From NCBI GenBank assembly GCA_905221605.1, contig CAJNDS010001035.1, positions 270,001 to 327,500 on the forward strand: a DNA stretch of 57,500 nucleotides, in the 5' to 3' direction. Below, piece after piece: positions 47,840 through 57,027 of the stretch (the first letter of the stretch is position 1; each line of letters starts with the position of its first letter). The translations under genes and the position numbers were made by a program. Below the pieces are notes generated by a model. The model saw only the letters and a list, made by a program, of their open reading frames with translations, was not told where the DNA came from and searched no databases. The stretch comes from Symbiodinium natans (lineage: Eukaryota > Sar > Dinophyceae > Suessiales > Symbiodiniaceae).

Positions 47840-48560
47840 GTAGGGTTTCGGGCTGAGGGTTCTAGAGTTCTACTAAGGTTCTAGGGTTTGGGGTTTAGGG
47901 TTGAGGGTTTAGGGTTTGGGGATTAGGGTTTGGGGTTTGGGTATCTTGGGGCTCTATTTATAAGGATCCAGGGTTCCAGTGTTCACGTTTTAAGGGTGCC
48001 CTGTAAACCCCAGCTCCCTTGAACTTGGGGCTCTAGGGGTTCTATTTAGGTGAAAGGCTTCTAAGCACCCAAAAAAGGACCTGCCGAGGGTTCTCCTGCT
48101 TCAACATCCCTATCTCCTAAGTGCCCTAGACCCGAAGCCTTAAATCTCAAAACCCGGATCTAGCCAACCGCCTGACCCCCTAAGCTCTACACCCGACTGC
48201 AAAGGTACAGCTGAGCATTCTTCTAAGAATAATTCAACACACCCCAAGCCCATGCCCCTTAAGCTATCAACGGAGAATGCAAGGAAGGAATCTACCCTAC
48301 CCCTTCCTCTCTTTTAAGGGTATGCCCAAGGGGTATGTTGAACATTTTTTGAAATTCTGAACGTAGTCGAGCAACAAGGTAGGCTGGCACTCTTGACGTT
48401 CACAAACGAGCCCTAAACCCTAAACCCTAAACCCGAAACCCTAAACTCACTTCAATAGACTTGTCCATGCTTTCAACCCGAGGATTGACCATGCATTGTG
48501 TGCACAGCCATGGGAAGCAAACACTATACGAAAACCTGAACCCGAAATAGGGCGCTTACG
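47840..48560. other. unique DNA, no gene recognised
   Basis: Degenerate G-rich words to 47960, then about 600 bp of mixed linker with one short CCCTAAA patch (48412-48445). Confidence 0.45.
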
Positions 48561-48563
48561 AAA

Positions 48564-48798
48564 GTTTAGGGTTTAGGGTTTAGGGTTTAGGGGTTTAGGG
48601 GTTTAGGGGTTTAGGGTTTAGGGTTTAGGGGTTTAGGGGTTTAGGGGTTTAGGGGTTTAGGGGTTTAGGGGTTTAGGGGTTTAGAGGTTTAGGGGTTTAG
48701 GGGTTTAGGGGTTTAGGGGTTTAGGGGTTTAGGGGTTTAGGGGTTTAGGGGTTTAGGGGTTTAGGGGTTTAGGGGTTTAGGGGTTTAGGGGTTTAGGC
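48564..48798 (+). repeat. 8-mer telomere-like variant TTTAGGGG
   Basis: Four TTTAGGG units, then about 25 TTTAGGGG octamers, one TTTAGAGG. Confidence 0.96.
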
Positions 48799-48840
48799 AA
48801 TTCCATCATAGTCCTACAAATGGACCCTCTGGATTAGGCC
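48799..48840. mobile_element. foldback element, family 1, right end joined to array
   Basis: The octamer array changes at AATTCC directly into family 1 right-end sequence: AATTCCATCATAGTCCTACA, then AATGGACCCTCTGG. Confidence 0.75.
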
Positions 48841-48900
48841 AGGTGCTTCTCTCCAGCGACGCGCATTGTCAGCGCTGACGTAGTTGACAGCGTACCTGGG
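48828..48900 (-). other. exon-like island
   Basis: The minus frame RYAVNYVSADNARRWREAPG spans the DNA between the foldback remnant and the next TTTAGGG array. Confidence 0.36.
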
Positions 48901-49045
48901 GTTTAGGGTTTAGGGTTTAGGGTTTAGGGTTTAGGGTTTAGGGTTTAGGGTTTAGGGTTTAAGGTTTAGGGTTTAGGGCTTAGGGCTTAGGGCTTAGGGT
49001 TTAGGGTTTAGGGTTTAGGGTTTGGGGTTAGGGTTTATGGTTTAG
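48897..49045 (+). repeat. telomere-like array TTTAGGG with CTTAGGG block
   Basis: About 20 units, three of them CTTAGGG in a row. Confidence 0.93.
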
Positions 49046-49130
49046 GGGTACCTGGCGCTGGAGACACTCCGCCATCGGCAGTGTTGCTCGAAGCCCAAAC
49101 CGCCAGATCTTAAACCCGAGACCCTACACC
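49046..49130 (+). other. exon-like island
   Basis: GYLALETLRHRQCCSKPKPP, running from a TTTAGGG array into a CCCTAATAA array. Confidence 0.33.
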
Positions 49131-49450
49131 CTAATGACCCTAATAACCCTAATAACCCTAATAACCCTAACAACCCTAACAACCCTAACAACCCTAATAA
49201 CCCTAATGACCCTACTAACCCTAATAACCCTAATAACCCTAATAACCCTAATAACCCTAATAACCCTAATAACCCTAATAACCCTAATAACCCTAATGAC
49301 CCTAATAACCCTAATAACCCTAATAACCCTAATAACCCTAATAACCCTAATAACCCTAATAACCCTAATAACCCTAATAACCCTAATAACCCTAATAACC
49401 CAAATAACCCTAATAACCCTAATAACCCTAATAACCCTAATAACCCTAAA
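49131..49450 (-). repeat. 9-mer telomere-like variant CCCTAATAA
   Basis: About 35 nonamers, mostly CCCTAATAA with early CCCTAACAA and CCCTAATGA blocks. Nine bases encode Leu-Ile-Thr, giving a false 117-codon frame with an ATG from a CCCTAATGA unit. Confidence 0.96.
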
Positions 49451-49997
49451 CCCTTCTTGCAGGGCTCTTCTCCACGCCTACTTCTGAGGGTGGGACAAAA
49501 CTCGTCCTCTTAAGCCTAACTCGCGAGATCACAAGGCTTCAAGGCTTCGGGCCTAGCTGTCCCAAAAGCCCTAAACCCTAAACCCTCAACCCTCAACCCT
49601 AAATCCTGAACCCTGAACCCTTGAGGGCTTAAGGTTGGTTTAGGGTTTAGGGCTCCAGTCTTCACCCTTACAGGCCCTAAGACCTCAGCCTAAGATAGTC
49701 CTCTGAATTCAACCGCAGTCTAGCCCCTTACCTACCGACATCTTTGAAACAACTAGTGCTGGAACGAACTTCTGCAGGCTTAGTGAGGGTCAAACGCCTT
49801 GAGGTTTAGAGCTGAAAAGGGTCTAGGGTTGAGGGTTTAGGGAGTGTTCAGTGAGCAGAGTGGAGGGTTTCAGGATATCGTTCTATGTATCAACCTCCCG
49901 GCCAAGCTGCTTGGACCAGATCAACAATATAAAATAGCCCTGAACTTGACCCTGAACCTCGGAAAAGTCTTTCCTCAGGAAACATGAGGAGCTGAAC
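49451..49997. other. unique DNA, no gene recognised
   Basis: Linker with short CCCTAAA and CCCTGAA patches around 49570-49620. No convincing frame. Confidence 0.45.
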
Positions 49998-50135
49998 TAA
50001 ACCCCAAACCCCAACCCCAAACCCCAAACCCCAAACCCCAACCCCCAAACCCCAAACCCCAACCCCCAAACCCCAAACCCCAAACCCCAAACCCCAAACC
50101 CCAAACCCCAAACCCTAAACCCTAAACCCTAAACC
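49998..50135 (-). repeat. CCCCAAA variant array
   Basis: About 17 CCCCAAA and CCCCAA units, then three CCCTAAA. Confidence 0.93.
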
Positions 50136-50144
50136 CTGCTGCGA

Positions 50145-50250
50145 TCCCTAGAGTCCCCGCACGCCCCCTGGCGGCCTCACCGCCGATCTTGCCATCTCCG
50201 CAGCTCCAGCGGCCGCGGCCCCCAAACAGGCAGCCGCACCCACCTTTACA
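50145..50250 (-). other. exon-like island, cysteine/glycine-rich
   Basis: The minus frame GGCGCLFGGRGRWSCGDGKI, then GGEAARGRAGTL, between outward-facing arrays. The plus strand is also open (arginine/serine-rich). Confidence 0.3.
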
Positions 50251-50369
50251 GTGAGGGTTTAGGGTTTAGGGTTTAGGGTTTAGGGCTTAGGGTTTCGGGT
50301 TTAGGGCTTAGGGTTTATTGGTATGAGAGTGTTAGGGTTCCGGGGTGTTAGGGGTTTGAGGATGTTAGG

Positions 50370-50590
50370 GTTGAACAACCATCTCCATGTCTCCACCCTG
50401 ATACTGCTCTTTCACCTTGATGTTGCCCTCATCATTCTTCGTCGGCCGTGGAGAGCAAGGGCTTCGCGAACTCCATCTTTAAGGCCGTGCGCTCTGCAAC
50501 CTTGCTTCGGGTGGGTCGTGCTTGACATTCAGCGTCCAATACTGGCAGTTGCCCTGCTTGTCGCCATCGGTCGTATGGCCGAGGGGTGAG
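50370..50590 (-). pseudogene. unidentified coding fragment with frameshifts
   Basis: The minus strand reads GHTTDGDKQGNCQYWTLNVK then HDPPEARLQ in one frame, ALKMEFAKPLLSTADEE in a second, and EGNIKVKEQYQGGDMEMVVQ in a third, all within 220 bp. Three adjoining protein-like stretches suggest one coding sequence with two frameshifts. Confidence 0.42.
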
Positions 50591-51179
50591 CTTTCGGGTT
50601 TTGGGGCGTTAGGGCTTTCGAACTTGTTTTAGGGGTTTTCGGGTTGAGGGGGTCATGCTTCCAAAGCCTGCAAGCCAACCCCCAACGCCCTAAACCCTAA
50701 CCGCTTATCAACCCGAAACTCCTAAACCTGGAAACCCTAAACCCTATAGCCTCCCAACCAAACTTAAGCCCCGAAACCCCAGCTCCTCAAACCCTACAAG
50801 CCCCAAAGCGCCCAAACCCTAAAACCCTGCAACCCTCAACCCCTGAGTCCCAAAACCCCAACTCAACCACAAACCCCGGGGAAGAAGGGGAAAGGGGAAA
50901 CCCTAAACCCTAAACCCTCAACCCTAAAGCCTAAGACCTAACCGCAACCCGAAAAATGAAACCAATTCGAGACTTCTAGACCGAGGAGTAACCTAGGAAT
51001 ATGTTGATTAGAGGGGCTTGTAAGGGAACTGAAGTAGTAAGGGCCTGCTCTGGGTCCTCTCGCCCAAAACCCGAACCCGAAACCCTTAACCCTAAACCCA
51101 AAAACCCAACGCCGAAAACTCTAAGCCCTAAACCCTAAACCCTAAACCCTAAACCCTAAACCCTAAACCTTAAACCCGA
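50591..51179. other. degenerate C-rich DNA and CCCTAAA array
   Basis: Decayed CCCTAAA-type words, linker, and an array at 51118-51170. No gene recognised. Confidence 0.5.
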
Positions 51180-51287
51180 AGTGGTTTCGGCCGCTTTCGC
51201 GCCTTGGTCCCGAGGCCACAGGCAGCGGCCAGGGCGGTGAGGGACAAGCAGCCGCAGGCGCCAGACAGGGGCCTGAAACAGATTTAG
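51180..51287 (+). other. exon-like island, candidate C-terminus
   Basis: SGFGRFRALVPRPQAAARAV, then RDKQPQAPDRGLKQI and a TAG shared with TTTAGGG-like DNA. Outward-facing arrays. Confidence 0.36.
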
Positions 51288-51299
51288 GGGATTTAGGGT

Positions 51300-51480
51300 T
51301 TCGGGTTTCGGGTTTAGGGTTTGGGGTTTGGGGTTTGGGGTTTAGGGTTTAGGGTTTAGGGTTTAGGGTTTAGGGCTTAGGGCTTGGGGTTTAGGGTTTA
51401 GGGTTTAGGGTTTAGGGCTTAGGGTTTAGGGTTTAGGGTTTGGGGTTTAGGGTTTAAGGCTTAGGGTTTAGGGTTTGGGG
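51300..51480 (+). repeat. telomere-like array, mixed variants
   Basis: TTTCGGG, TTTAGGG, TTTGGGG and CTTAGGG units. Confidence 0.9.
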
Positions 51481-51765
51481 TTTTAAGACAAGTTGAATGT
51501 GGGATGTAGGGTTTGGGGTTTTAGGGCTTTAGGGAGTTTAAACCCTAAACGCTAGGGTTTCAGGGCTTAGGGTTTTGGGGCTGAGGGATTTCGAGTCTAG
51601 GGTGCGCAGACTTTGTAAAGCTTGAACTTACGTACTGTTGGCCAGGGAACGAAAGAATGAATTGGTTGAAAGTCGACAATCAAAAACCCCTAGGGCCCTA
51701 AGCTCTAAAATTGGCTTGAAAACCCTTAGAGGTGTCATCTTCAGGTTGACCGAGTTTAGGGATTT

Positions 51766-52015
51766 AACCCTAAACCCTAAACCCTAAACCCTAAGCCCTA
51801 AACCCTAAACCCTAAGCCCTAAACCCTAAACCCTAAACCCTAAACCCTAAACCCTAAACCCTAAACCCTAAACCCTAAACTAAACCCTGTGGGAAGCAAC
51901 GGTAGGTGACTGGGCTCAGGTCGCTGTTACGGCGCTGAGGGTTCAGGTCTTCCTAACTTCAAGGGCTTAGGGTTTAGGGTTTAGGGTTTAGGGTTTAGGG
52001 TTTAGGGTTAGACTT
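51766..52015. repeat. CCCTAAA array, 70-bp island, TTTAGGG array
   Basis: CCCTAAA units (51766-51893), then an island whose minus frame reads NPQRRNSDLSPVTYRCFPQG, then TTTAGGG units (51965-52010). Confidence 0.88.
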
Positions 52016-52334
52016 GTTGGTTTAGAGTCCAGGGTTGCGCGGGTCTGGGTTTGGGGTTTATCGGCAGCAACCTTCAACCCAATACTACAACCATAAACGC
52101 ATACAGGCGCATGATGAGACCGAATATGTAATAGCATGGGAAGTGGTCAATCAAAATTATGGCACTGCTGGTTAGGATTCTACTATAAAAGAGAGAAGAC
52201 AGAGACCCCACAACTTTGATTTATTGGGGTTTGGGGTTTGGGATTTGGGGTTTAGGGTTTAATGTTTGGGGTTTGGGATGTAGGGTGCAAGGATGTTGCG
52301 AACGGGAACCCCCACAGGCCGGTCAACTCGAAGC

Positions 52335-52495
52335 CACCCAACCCTAAACCCGGAACCCTAAACCCCGAAACCCTAAACCCGAAACCCTAAACCGAAACCC
52401 GAAACCCGAACCCGAAACCCGAAACCCGACACCCGAAACCCGAACCCTAAACCCTAAACCCTAAACCCGAAACCCGAAACCCTAAACCCTAAACC
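52335..52495 (-). repeat. CCCGAAA variant array
   Basis: About eight CCCGAAA units mixed with CCCTAAA. Confidence 0.9.
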
Positions 52496-52594
52496 CAGGT
52501 CCTGCCTCGGTTTCAAGCGGATGGGATCCGGCGCATCAAGTGGCCGGTGCCTGACCTGTCGCTGGCTTACAGCGTTTCGGGCTCAGGGCCCTAA
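52496..52594 (+). other. exon-like island
   Basis: QVLPRFQADGIRRIKWPVPD, then LSLAYSVSGSGP and a stop in the CCCTAAA border. Well-balanced composition; flanked by CCCTAAA on both sides. Confidence 0.42.
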
Positions 52595-52747
52595 ACCCTA
52601 AACTTTCAACCTAAACTTTGAACCCTAAACCCTAAACCCTAAACTTTGAACCCTAAACCCTAAACCCTAAACCCTAAACCCTAAACCCTAAACCCTAAAC
52701 CCTAAACCCTAAACCCTAAACCCTATACCCTAAACCCTATACCCTAA
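52587..52747 (-). repeat. telomere-like array with CTTTGAA interruptions
   Basis: CCCTAAA units with repeated AACTTTGAACCCTAAACCCT motifs; it ends with two CCCTATA units directly at a foldback element. Confidence 0.92.
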
Positions 52748-52830
52748 CCCAGAGGGTCCATGTGTAGTACTATGTCTCGGCATTAGGTAACCCAGAACCT
52801 ACTGAGTATGGTGCTTGGGTACCTAATTCC
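52748..52830. mobile_element. foldback element, family 1, truncated by an array
   Basis: The left end CCCAGAGGGTCCATGTGTAG is intact. The right arm stops at ACCTAATTCC and a CCCTAAA array follows at once (52831). Confidence 0.8.
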
Positions 52831-52831
52831 A

Positions 52832-52925
52832 AAACCCTAAACCCTAAACCCTAAACCCTAAACCCTAAACCCTAAACCCTAAACCCTAAACCCTAAACCC
52901 TAAACCCTAAACCCTAAACCCTAAA
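52832..52925 (-). repeat. telomere-like array (CCCTAAA on +)
   Basis: About 13 units, attached to the broken arm of the foldback element. Confidence 0.94.
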
Positions 52926-53190
52926 CCAAGGTTCGGGATTTTGGGGCTTATCGGAGACTGGGGCCTCGGGACCCAAAACCAAAAGGTATCATAGGATTCT
53001 TTCTCCCCCAAATCCTACAAGCTGAGGTTTGTGGAGCTTTGTGCGGTTTGAGCTTAGGGTGTACGTAGGGCTCAGGAGCTTTTGGGTTTAGAGCTTTGGG
53101 TGCTGGTTGTAGGGTAAAAGGATCAGGAGAAGAGAGGTTTAGGGGCTTCTTGCGGTTTTCGGGATAACAAAGTTTAGTGGTTTAGGGTTT

Positions 53191-53466
53191 GTGGCGTGGG
53201 GTGTTCCGAACCCTGAAGACCCCGATCTCAGCTTGATGAGAGCCCCCCACAAAGTTGTGATGTGGTCTCTTATTATAGATGTGAATATTGAGAAACTAAG
53301 CAAAGAAACCCTAAACGCTACCTCTCAACCCTCACCCCTATCCCCGCAGTTTGGCCCAAAGGCACGATGCATTCGAGTGCTCGAACAGCAAACCCTTTTT
53401 GTAATTTCTAAGCCCCAAGCCCTAACCCACCAAGCTCCCAAGCCAAAATATAGGGTCCGGTGCTGA
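53191..53466 (+). other. unidentified open frame, 91 codons
   Basis: GVPNPEDPDLSLMRAPHKVV, then MWSLIIDVNIEKLSKETLNA, and RCIRVLEQQTLFVISK before CCCTAAA-like words. The middle is convincingly protein-like and unusually free of repeat. No family recognised. The ATG at 53191 lies in G-rich degenerate repeat, so the true start is unclear. Confidence 0.45.
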
Positions 53467-53572
53467 TGCAGCCATGCTCCACATGATAACCCTAACCCTA
53501 AACCCGAAACCCTCAAACCCTAAAATCCCTCAACCCTAAACCCCAAACCCTAAACCCTGCACCGCTCCCAAC

Positions 53573-53704
53573 ATGGTAAGAAAGAGGAGACCCGGGAGAC
53601 GAAGTTGCCTGCCACCTAAGAAGAAAAAGGGCGGCCATGGGTCCTTAAACCCGACAAGCCCCAAACACAAAACAGCCGAAACCCCAGAACCCTATAAGCC
53701 CTAA
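53573..53704 (+). other. exon-like frame with basic N-terminus
   Basis: ATG at 53573 opens MVRKRRPGRRSCLPPKKKKG, two basic clusters like a bipartite nuclear signal; the frame then runs into repeat-derived sequence and stops in CCCTAAG units. Confidence 0.25.
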
Positions 53705-54015
53705 GCCCTAAGCCCTAAGCCCTAAGCCCTAAACCCTAAACCCTAAACCCTAAACCCTAAACCCTAAACCCTAAACAAACCCCTAAACCCGACACCAAAA
53801 AGGCTGTCTGTGTCCCAAGGCCGTCAAGCTTGGACAAGTCTGTCTCACTTCCTGGCGTTCGCGGCTTGTGGGCTAGGGGTTGGGTTTAGGGTTTAGGTTT
53901 AGGGTTTAGGGTTTAGGGTTTAGGGTTTAGGGTTTAGGGTTTAGGGTTTGGGGTTTGGGGTTTAGGGTTTAAGGTTTGGGGTTTAAGGTTTAGGGTTTAG
54001 GGTTTAGGGTTTAGT
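53695..54015. repeat. outward-facing arrays around an island
   Basis: CCCTAAG and CCCTAAA units (53695-53780), an island with plus frame KKAVCVPRPSSLDKSVSLPG (53799-53876), then TTTAGGG and TTTGGGG units (53880-54015). Confidence 0.88.
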
Positions 54016-54021
54016 GGTTAA

Positions 54022-54082
54022 GGGATGTTCCCCCTTTTCCTACCAGCCCCTCATGGGGATTATAGCACCTCCGAACATCCCA
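54022..54082. mobile_element. foldback element, family 2, short copy
   Basis: GGGATGTTCCCCCTTTTCCT on the left and GAACATCCC on the right, with an internal deletion (about 60 bp). Confidence 0.7.
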
Positions 54083-54303
54083 AGCTTGGGGGCTTGAGGC
54101 TTTAGTGTTTAGGGTTTAGGGTTTAGGGTTTTGGGGTTTTGGGGTTTAGGGTTTCCGGGGATGAGGGTTCAGGGTGTGGTTTTAGGGTGCCTTACAGGCT
54201 TTTGGGTCCCTTCGGGGCTGGTGGGGCCTGAAGAGCCCTATGGGGCGATGGGCAAACCCTAAACCCTATATGCCCCGACCGAAATGCCCGGAACCCTAAA
54301 CCC

Positions 54304-54577
54304 TAAAGCTACTGTACCCCAAACCGAAGCCCGGCCACTAGGCCTATGGGGCCCTCAGAACCCCGAACCCTAAATCCTGAACCCTACGAAAAGCCCCGAA
54401 ACCCTAAACCCTAAAGACCCTAAAGACCCTAAAGACCCTAAAGACCCTAAACCCTAAACCCTAAACCCTAAACCCTAAACCCTAAAGCTACTGTACCCCA
54501 AACCGAAGCCCCTCGGCCACTAGGCGTATGGGGCCCTCAGAACCCGGAACCCTAAATCCTGAACCCTACGAAAAGCC
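54304..54577. repeat. 95-bp direct duplication around arrays
   Basis: AAAGCTACTGTACCCCAAAC to GAACCCTACGAAAAGCCC occurs at 54304-54396 and 54483-54577. Between them are CCCTAAA and four CCCTAAAGA-type decamer units. Confidence 0.92.
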
Positions 54578-54765
54578 CCTAAACCCTAAACCCTAAACCC
54601 TAAACCCTAAACCCTAAACCCTAAACCCTAAACCCTAAACCCTGAACCCTGAACCCTAAACCCTAAACCCTAAACCCTAAACCCTAAACCCTAAACCCTA
54701 AACCCTAAACCCTAAACCCTAAACCCTAAACCCTAAACCCTAAACCCTAAACCCTAAACCCAATT
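54575..54765 (-). repeat. long telomere-like array (CCCTAAA on +)
   Basis: About 27 units with two CCCTGAA. Confidence 0.95.
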
Positions 54766-54983
54766 CCAAACGTTCAAAACTGGGCCCAACTCGGTACAGG
54801 AGTCTGATTATCTACAGCCTAAATCGGAAATCCAAAGCCCAAACACCTAAATTTTCCCTAAACCCTTTACATTATAAAGGCCGGCGGACTCTTTATCTGT
54901 TACCTTTTATACCTTAATATAGCCCTGAGATACCCCCTACTTCAAGAGACCAACAAGCAATGTAACCTTTGCACACTAAACTT

Positions 54984-55082
54984 GGGATGTTCCCCCCTAT
55001 ACGAACAGTCCTTAGTAGGGATTCTAGTACGGGGGTACCATCATCCCTGTTAAGGACCGCTGGTATCAGGGGGAACATCCCT
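54984..55082. mobile_element. foldback element, family 2, complete copy abutting array
   Basis: Left GGGATGTTCCCCCCTATACG, right (reversed) GGGATGTTCCCCCTGATACC. The last CCC of the element is the first CCC of the adjoining CCCTAAA array. Confidence 0.85.
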
Positions 55083-55153
55083 AAACCCTAAACCCTAAAC
55101 CCTAAACCTTGAACCCCAAGTGTAACCCATAATTCGACCCTAATAGACCTTCT

Positions 55154-55235
55154 GCCGCGGTGCCTCCTTCTCCTCTGGACTGGGAGGGGGAAGCCTACCA
55201 GGCGCCAGCCTCACGTTCATGGAGGGTTTGGGTAT
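55154..55235 (+). other. exon-like island
   Basis: AAVPPSPLDWEGEAYQAPAS, then RSW, ending in TTTAGGG-type words; a CCCTAAA array lies to the left. Confidence 0.36.
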
Positions 55236-55358
55236 GGGGTTTAGGGTTTAGGGTTTAGGGTTTAGGGCTGAGGGTTTAGGGTTTAGGGCTTTGGGACCGA
55301 GAAGTCGATCATCGGGGGTTGCTGGCTTCGCATTCCGTTACTTGGGCAGTTTCTTGTA

Positions 55359-55473
55359 GTACCCTAAGGGTCCATGTACCTAATTATGGAATACTTGGGC
55401 CTTAAAGTACTTCCTATATAAGGACTTTTGGGTTTAAGTATATAATAATAAGGTACATGGACCCTTAGGGGTA
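55359..55473. mobile_element. foldback element, family 4
   Basis: Left TACCCTAAGGGTCCATGTAC and right (reversed) TACCCCTAAGGGTCCATGTA give near-perfect terminal repeats of about 24 bp. The interior is AT-rich and non-coding. GGGTCCAT is shared with family 1, so the families may be related. Confidence 0.85.
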
Positions 55474-55479
55474 TTCTCT

Positions 55480-55770
55480 TGTCTGGATGCGCTTCTATAC
55501 CCGACTGTTGGGTGACCAAAGCCCCGAGACCCAAAATTCACAAACCCATAATCCCCATCACCCGACGTCTCTTGGTACTTCCCATTACAGTGCACGCATG
55601 CGATGCAGGTGAATATAAAGGGTTTAGGGTTCAGGGTTTAGGGTATAGGGTTTAGGGTTAAGTGTTAAGGGTTAAGGTTTTTGGTTTCCGAAATCCTGAC
55701 CCTTAAGCCCTAAAGCTACTCGAACCCCTTGAAGGCCCACGTAATTCTACATAGGCGCATGGATCCTTAG
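55480..55770. other. linker and short degenerate arrays
   Basis: Unique DNA with a TTTAGGG patch at 55619-55660. No gene. Confidence 0.45.
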
Positions 55771-55836
55771 GGAAAGCAGGCTGAGGAAGACGCATGCGCC
55801 ACTCCAAGCTCTCCTCTTGGCAAAGGAGCTTTAGAG
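55771..55836 (+). other. exon-like island
   Basis: GKQAEEDACATPSSPLGKGA, running into TTTAGGG-like DNA. Short. Confidence 0.25.
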
Positions 55837-56021
55837 GGTTTAAGGGTTTAGGGGTTTAGGGTTTGGGGTTTAGGGTTTAGGGAGTAGGGTTTAGGGTTTA
55901 GGGTTTAGGAGTTAGGTTTACACTTTTTTGAGGGGGATGTTTTTAAGGGTTTGAAGTCAAACCTGAAACCCTAAACCCTAAACCCAACTCTGAACCCTGC
56001 TAAACCCTATATCCTAAACCC

Positions 56022-56070
56022 CCTCCCCCCCCCCCCCTCCCCCCCCCCTCACCCCCCCCCCCCCCCCCAC
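56022..56070. repeat. C-homopolymer tract
   Basis: About 50 bp, nearly all C on the plus strand, following CCCTAAA words. Confidence 0.93.
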
Positions 56071-56306
56071 TCAAATTCAGTAGCCCTAAACCCTAAACCC
56101 TAAACTCTAAACCCTAGCGAGATTTTTAAGGCCACAGGGCGAGGGGTTCGAATCTGGGGACCATGGACAGCTTTTGCGGATGGGAGAGAGGAAATGGGCT
56201 TAGGGTAAGGCCTTAGTTGATTTGGGGGGAAGGGTTTAGGGCTTAATTAAACCCTAAACCCTAAACACTAAACCCTAAACCCTGAACCCTTACCCCGAAA
56301 CCGTGC

Positions 56307-56673
56307 TTGGGATTTAGGGACCTATTGGAAATTGTTCGCCATGAACCACAGCGTGCTTTGAGACACACACCTTACCATCAGAGAGGAAAACTTATTCATG
56401 TTGGCTCTGTTTCTTCGGTTTCGCCTGAGAAACCACCTCTATTCCCGTTATACTTTGATAAGAACCTGTTGCATAGCATTCATAACACTTTTGACTAAGA
56501 CGTCGATTGATTCTGCTCGAACTCTTGTTAACTTCAATGGGTCTGTTTCCTTGGTCCTAAGAAAATGCTCTTTTCCCTTCATATGTTTCACAGGAACCCC
56601 TATATTCCACAGGATTCATACTTTTTTCATCGGATGTCCACATATTTCCAGACGACCTTTGAAGCAAGTTTAA
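56307..56673 (+). other. lower-GC unique segment with overlapping open frames
   Basis: Two plus frames overlap: 56307-56498 (LEIVRHEPQRALRHTPYHQR) and 56398-56673 (91 codons, aromatic-rich). The segment is pyrimidine-rich and free of repeats. It may be a gene fragment; no family recognised. Confidence 0.33.
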
Positions 56674-56724
56674 CTGACTCGAAGATGGCTGTTTGGTTTA
56701 CGAGTCAATCTAGGGGAGGGGATA

Positions 56725-56830
56725 GGATTAGGGGGGACCCTTGAGGATATAGACCCTCTGAATAAGGTCCCTGTTTTAGAGAGCCAGAAGAGGGTGAAGA
56801 AGGGCTCCCTTTTAAGGGTCCCCCTTATCC
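56725..56830. mobile_element. foldback element, family 3, complete copy
   Basis: Left GGATTAGGGGGGACCCTTGA, right (reversed) GGATAAGGGGGACCCTTAAA. Interior words AGACCCTCTGAATAAGG and GAGCCAGAAG are shared with 12985-13070. Confidence 0.82.
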
Positions 56831-57027
56831 TACCTAGGTTAATCTGATCTTATGTTGGGGCCGTCCTTCGTGGGGGGTTTGAGGTTGAGACTTGAGGCTT
56901 AGGGCTTAGGGTGTAGGGCGACAGGTTCAGGAATTGGTAGTTTAGGACTGTAGCGTTCCAAACACTCAACCCTAAACCCCAAACCCTAAGCCCCAAGCCC
57001 TAAACCCTAAACCCTAAACCCTGAAAC

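Noticed and set aside
49134-49487. 117-codon Leu-Ile-Thr repeat protein
   Set aside because: Pure consequence of a 9-base repeat; the ATG comes from a CCCTAATGA unit.
56130-56165. B-box-like GGGGTTCGAATC
   Set aside because: Flanking bases do not form a T-stem and no A box precedes it.
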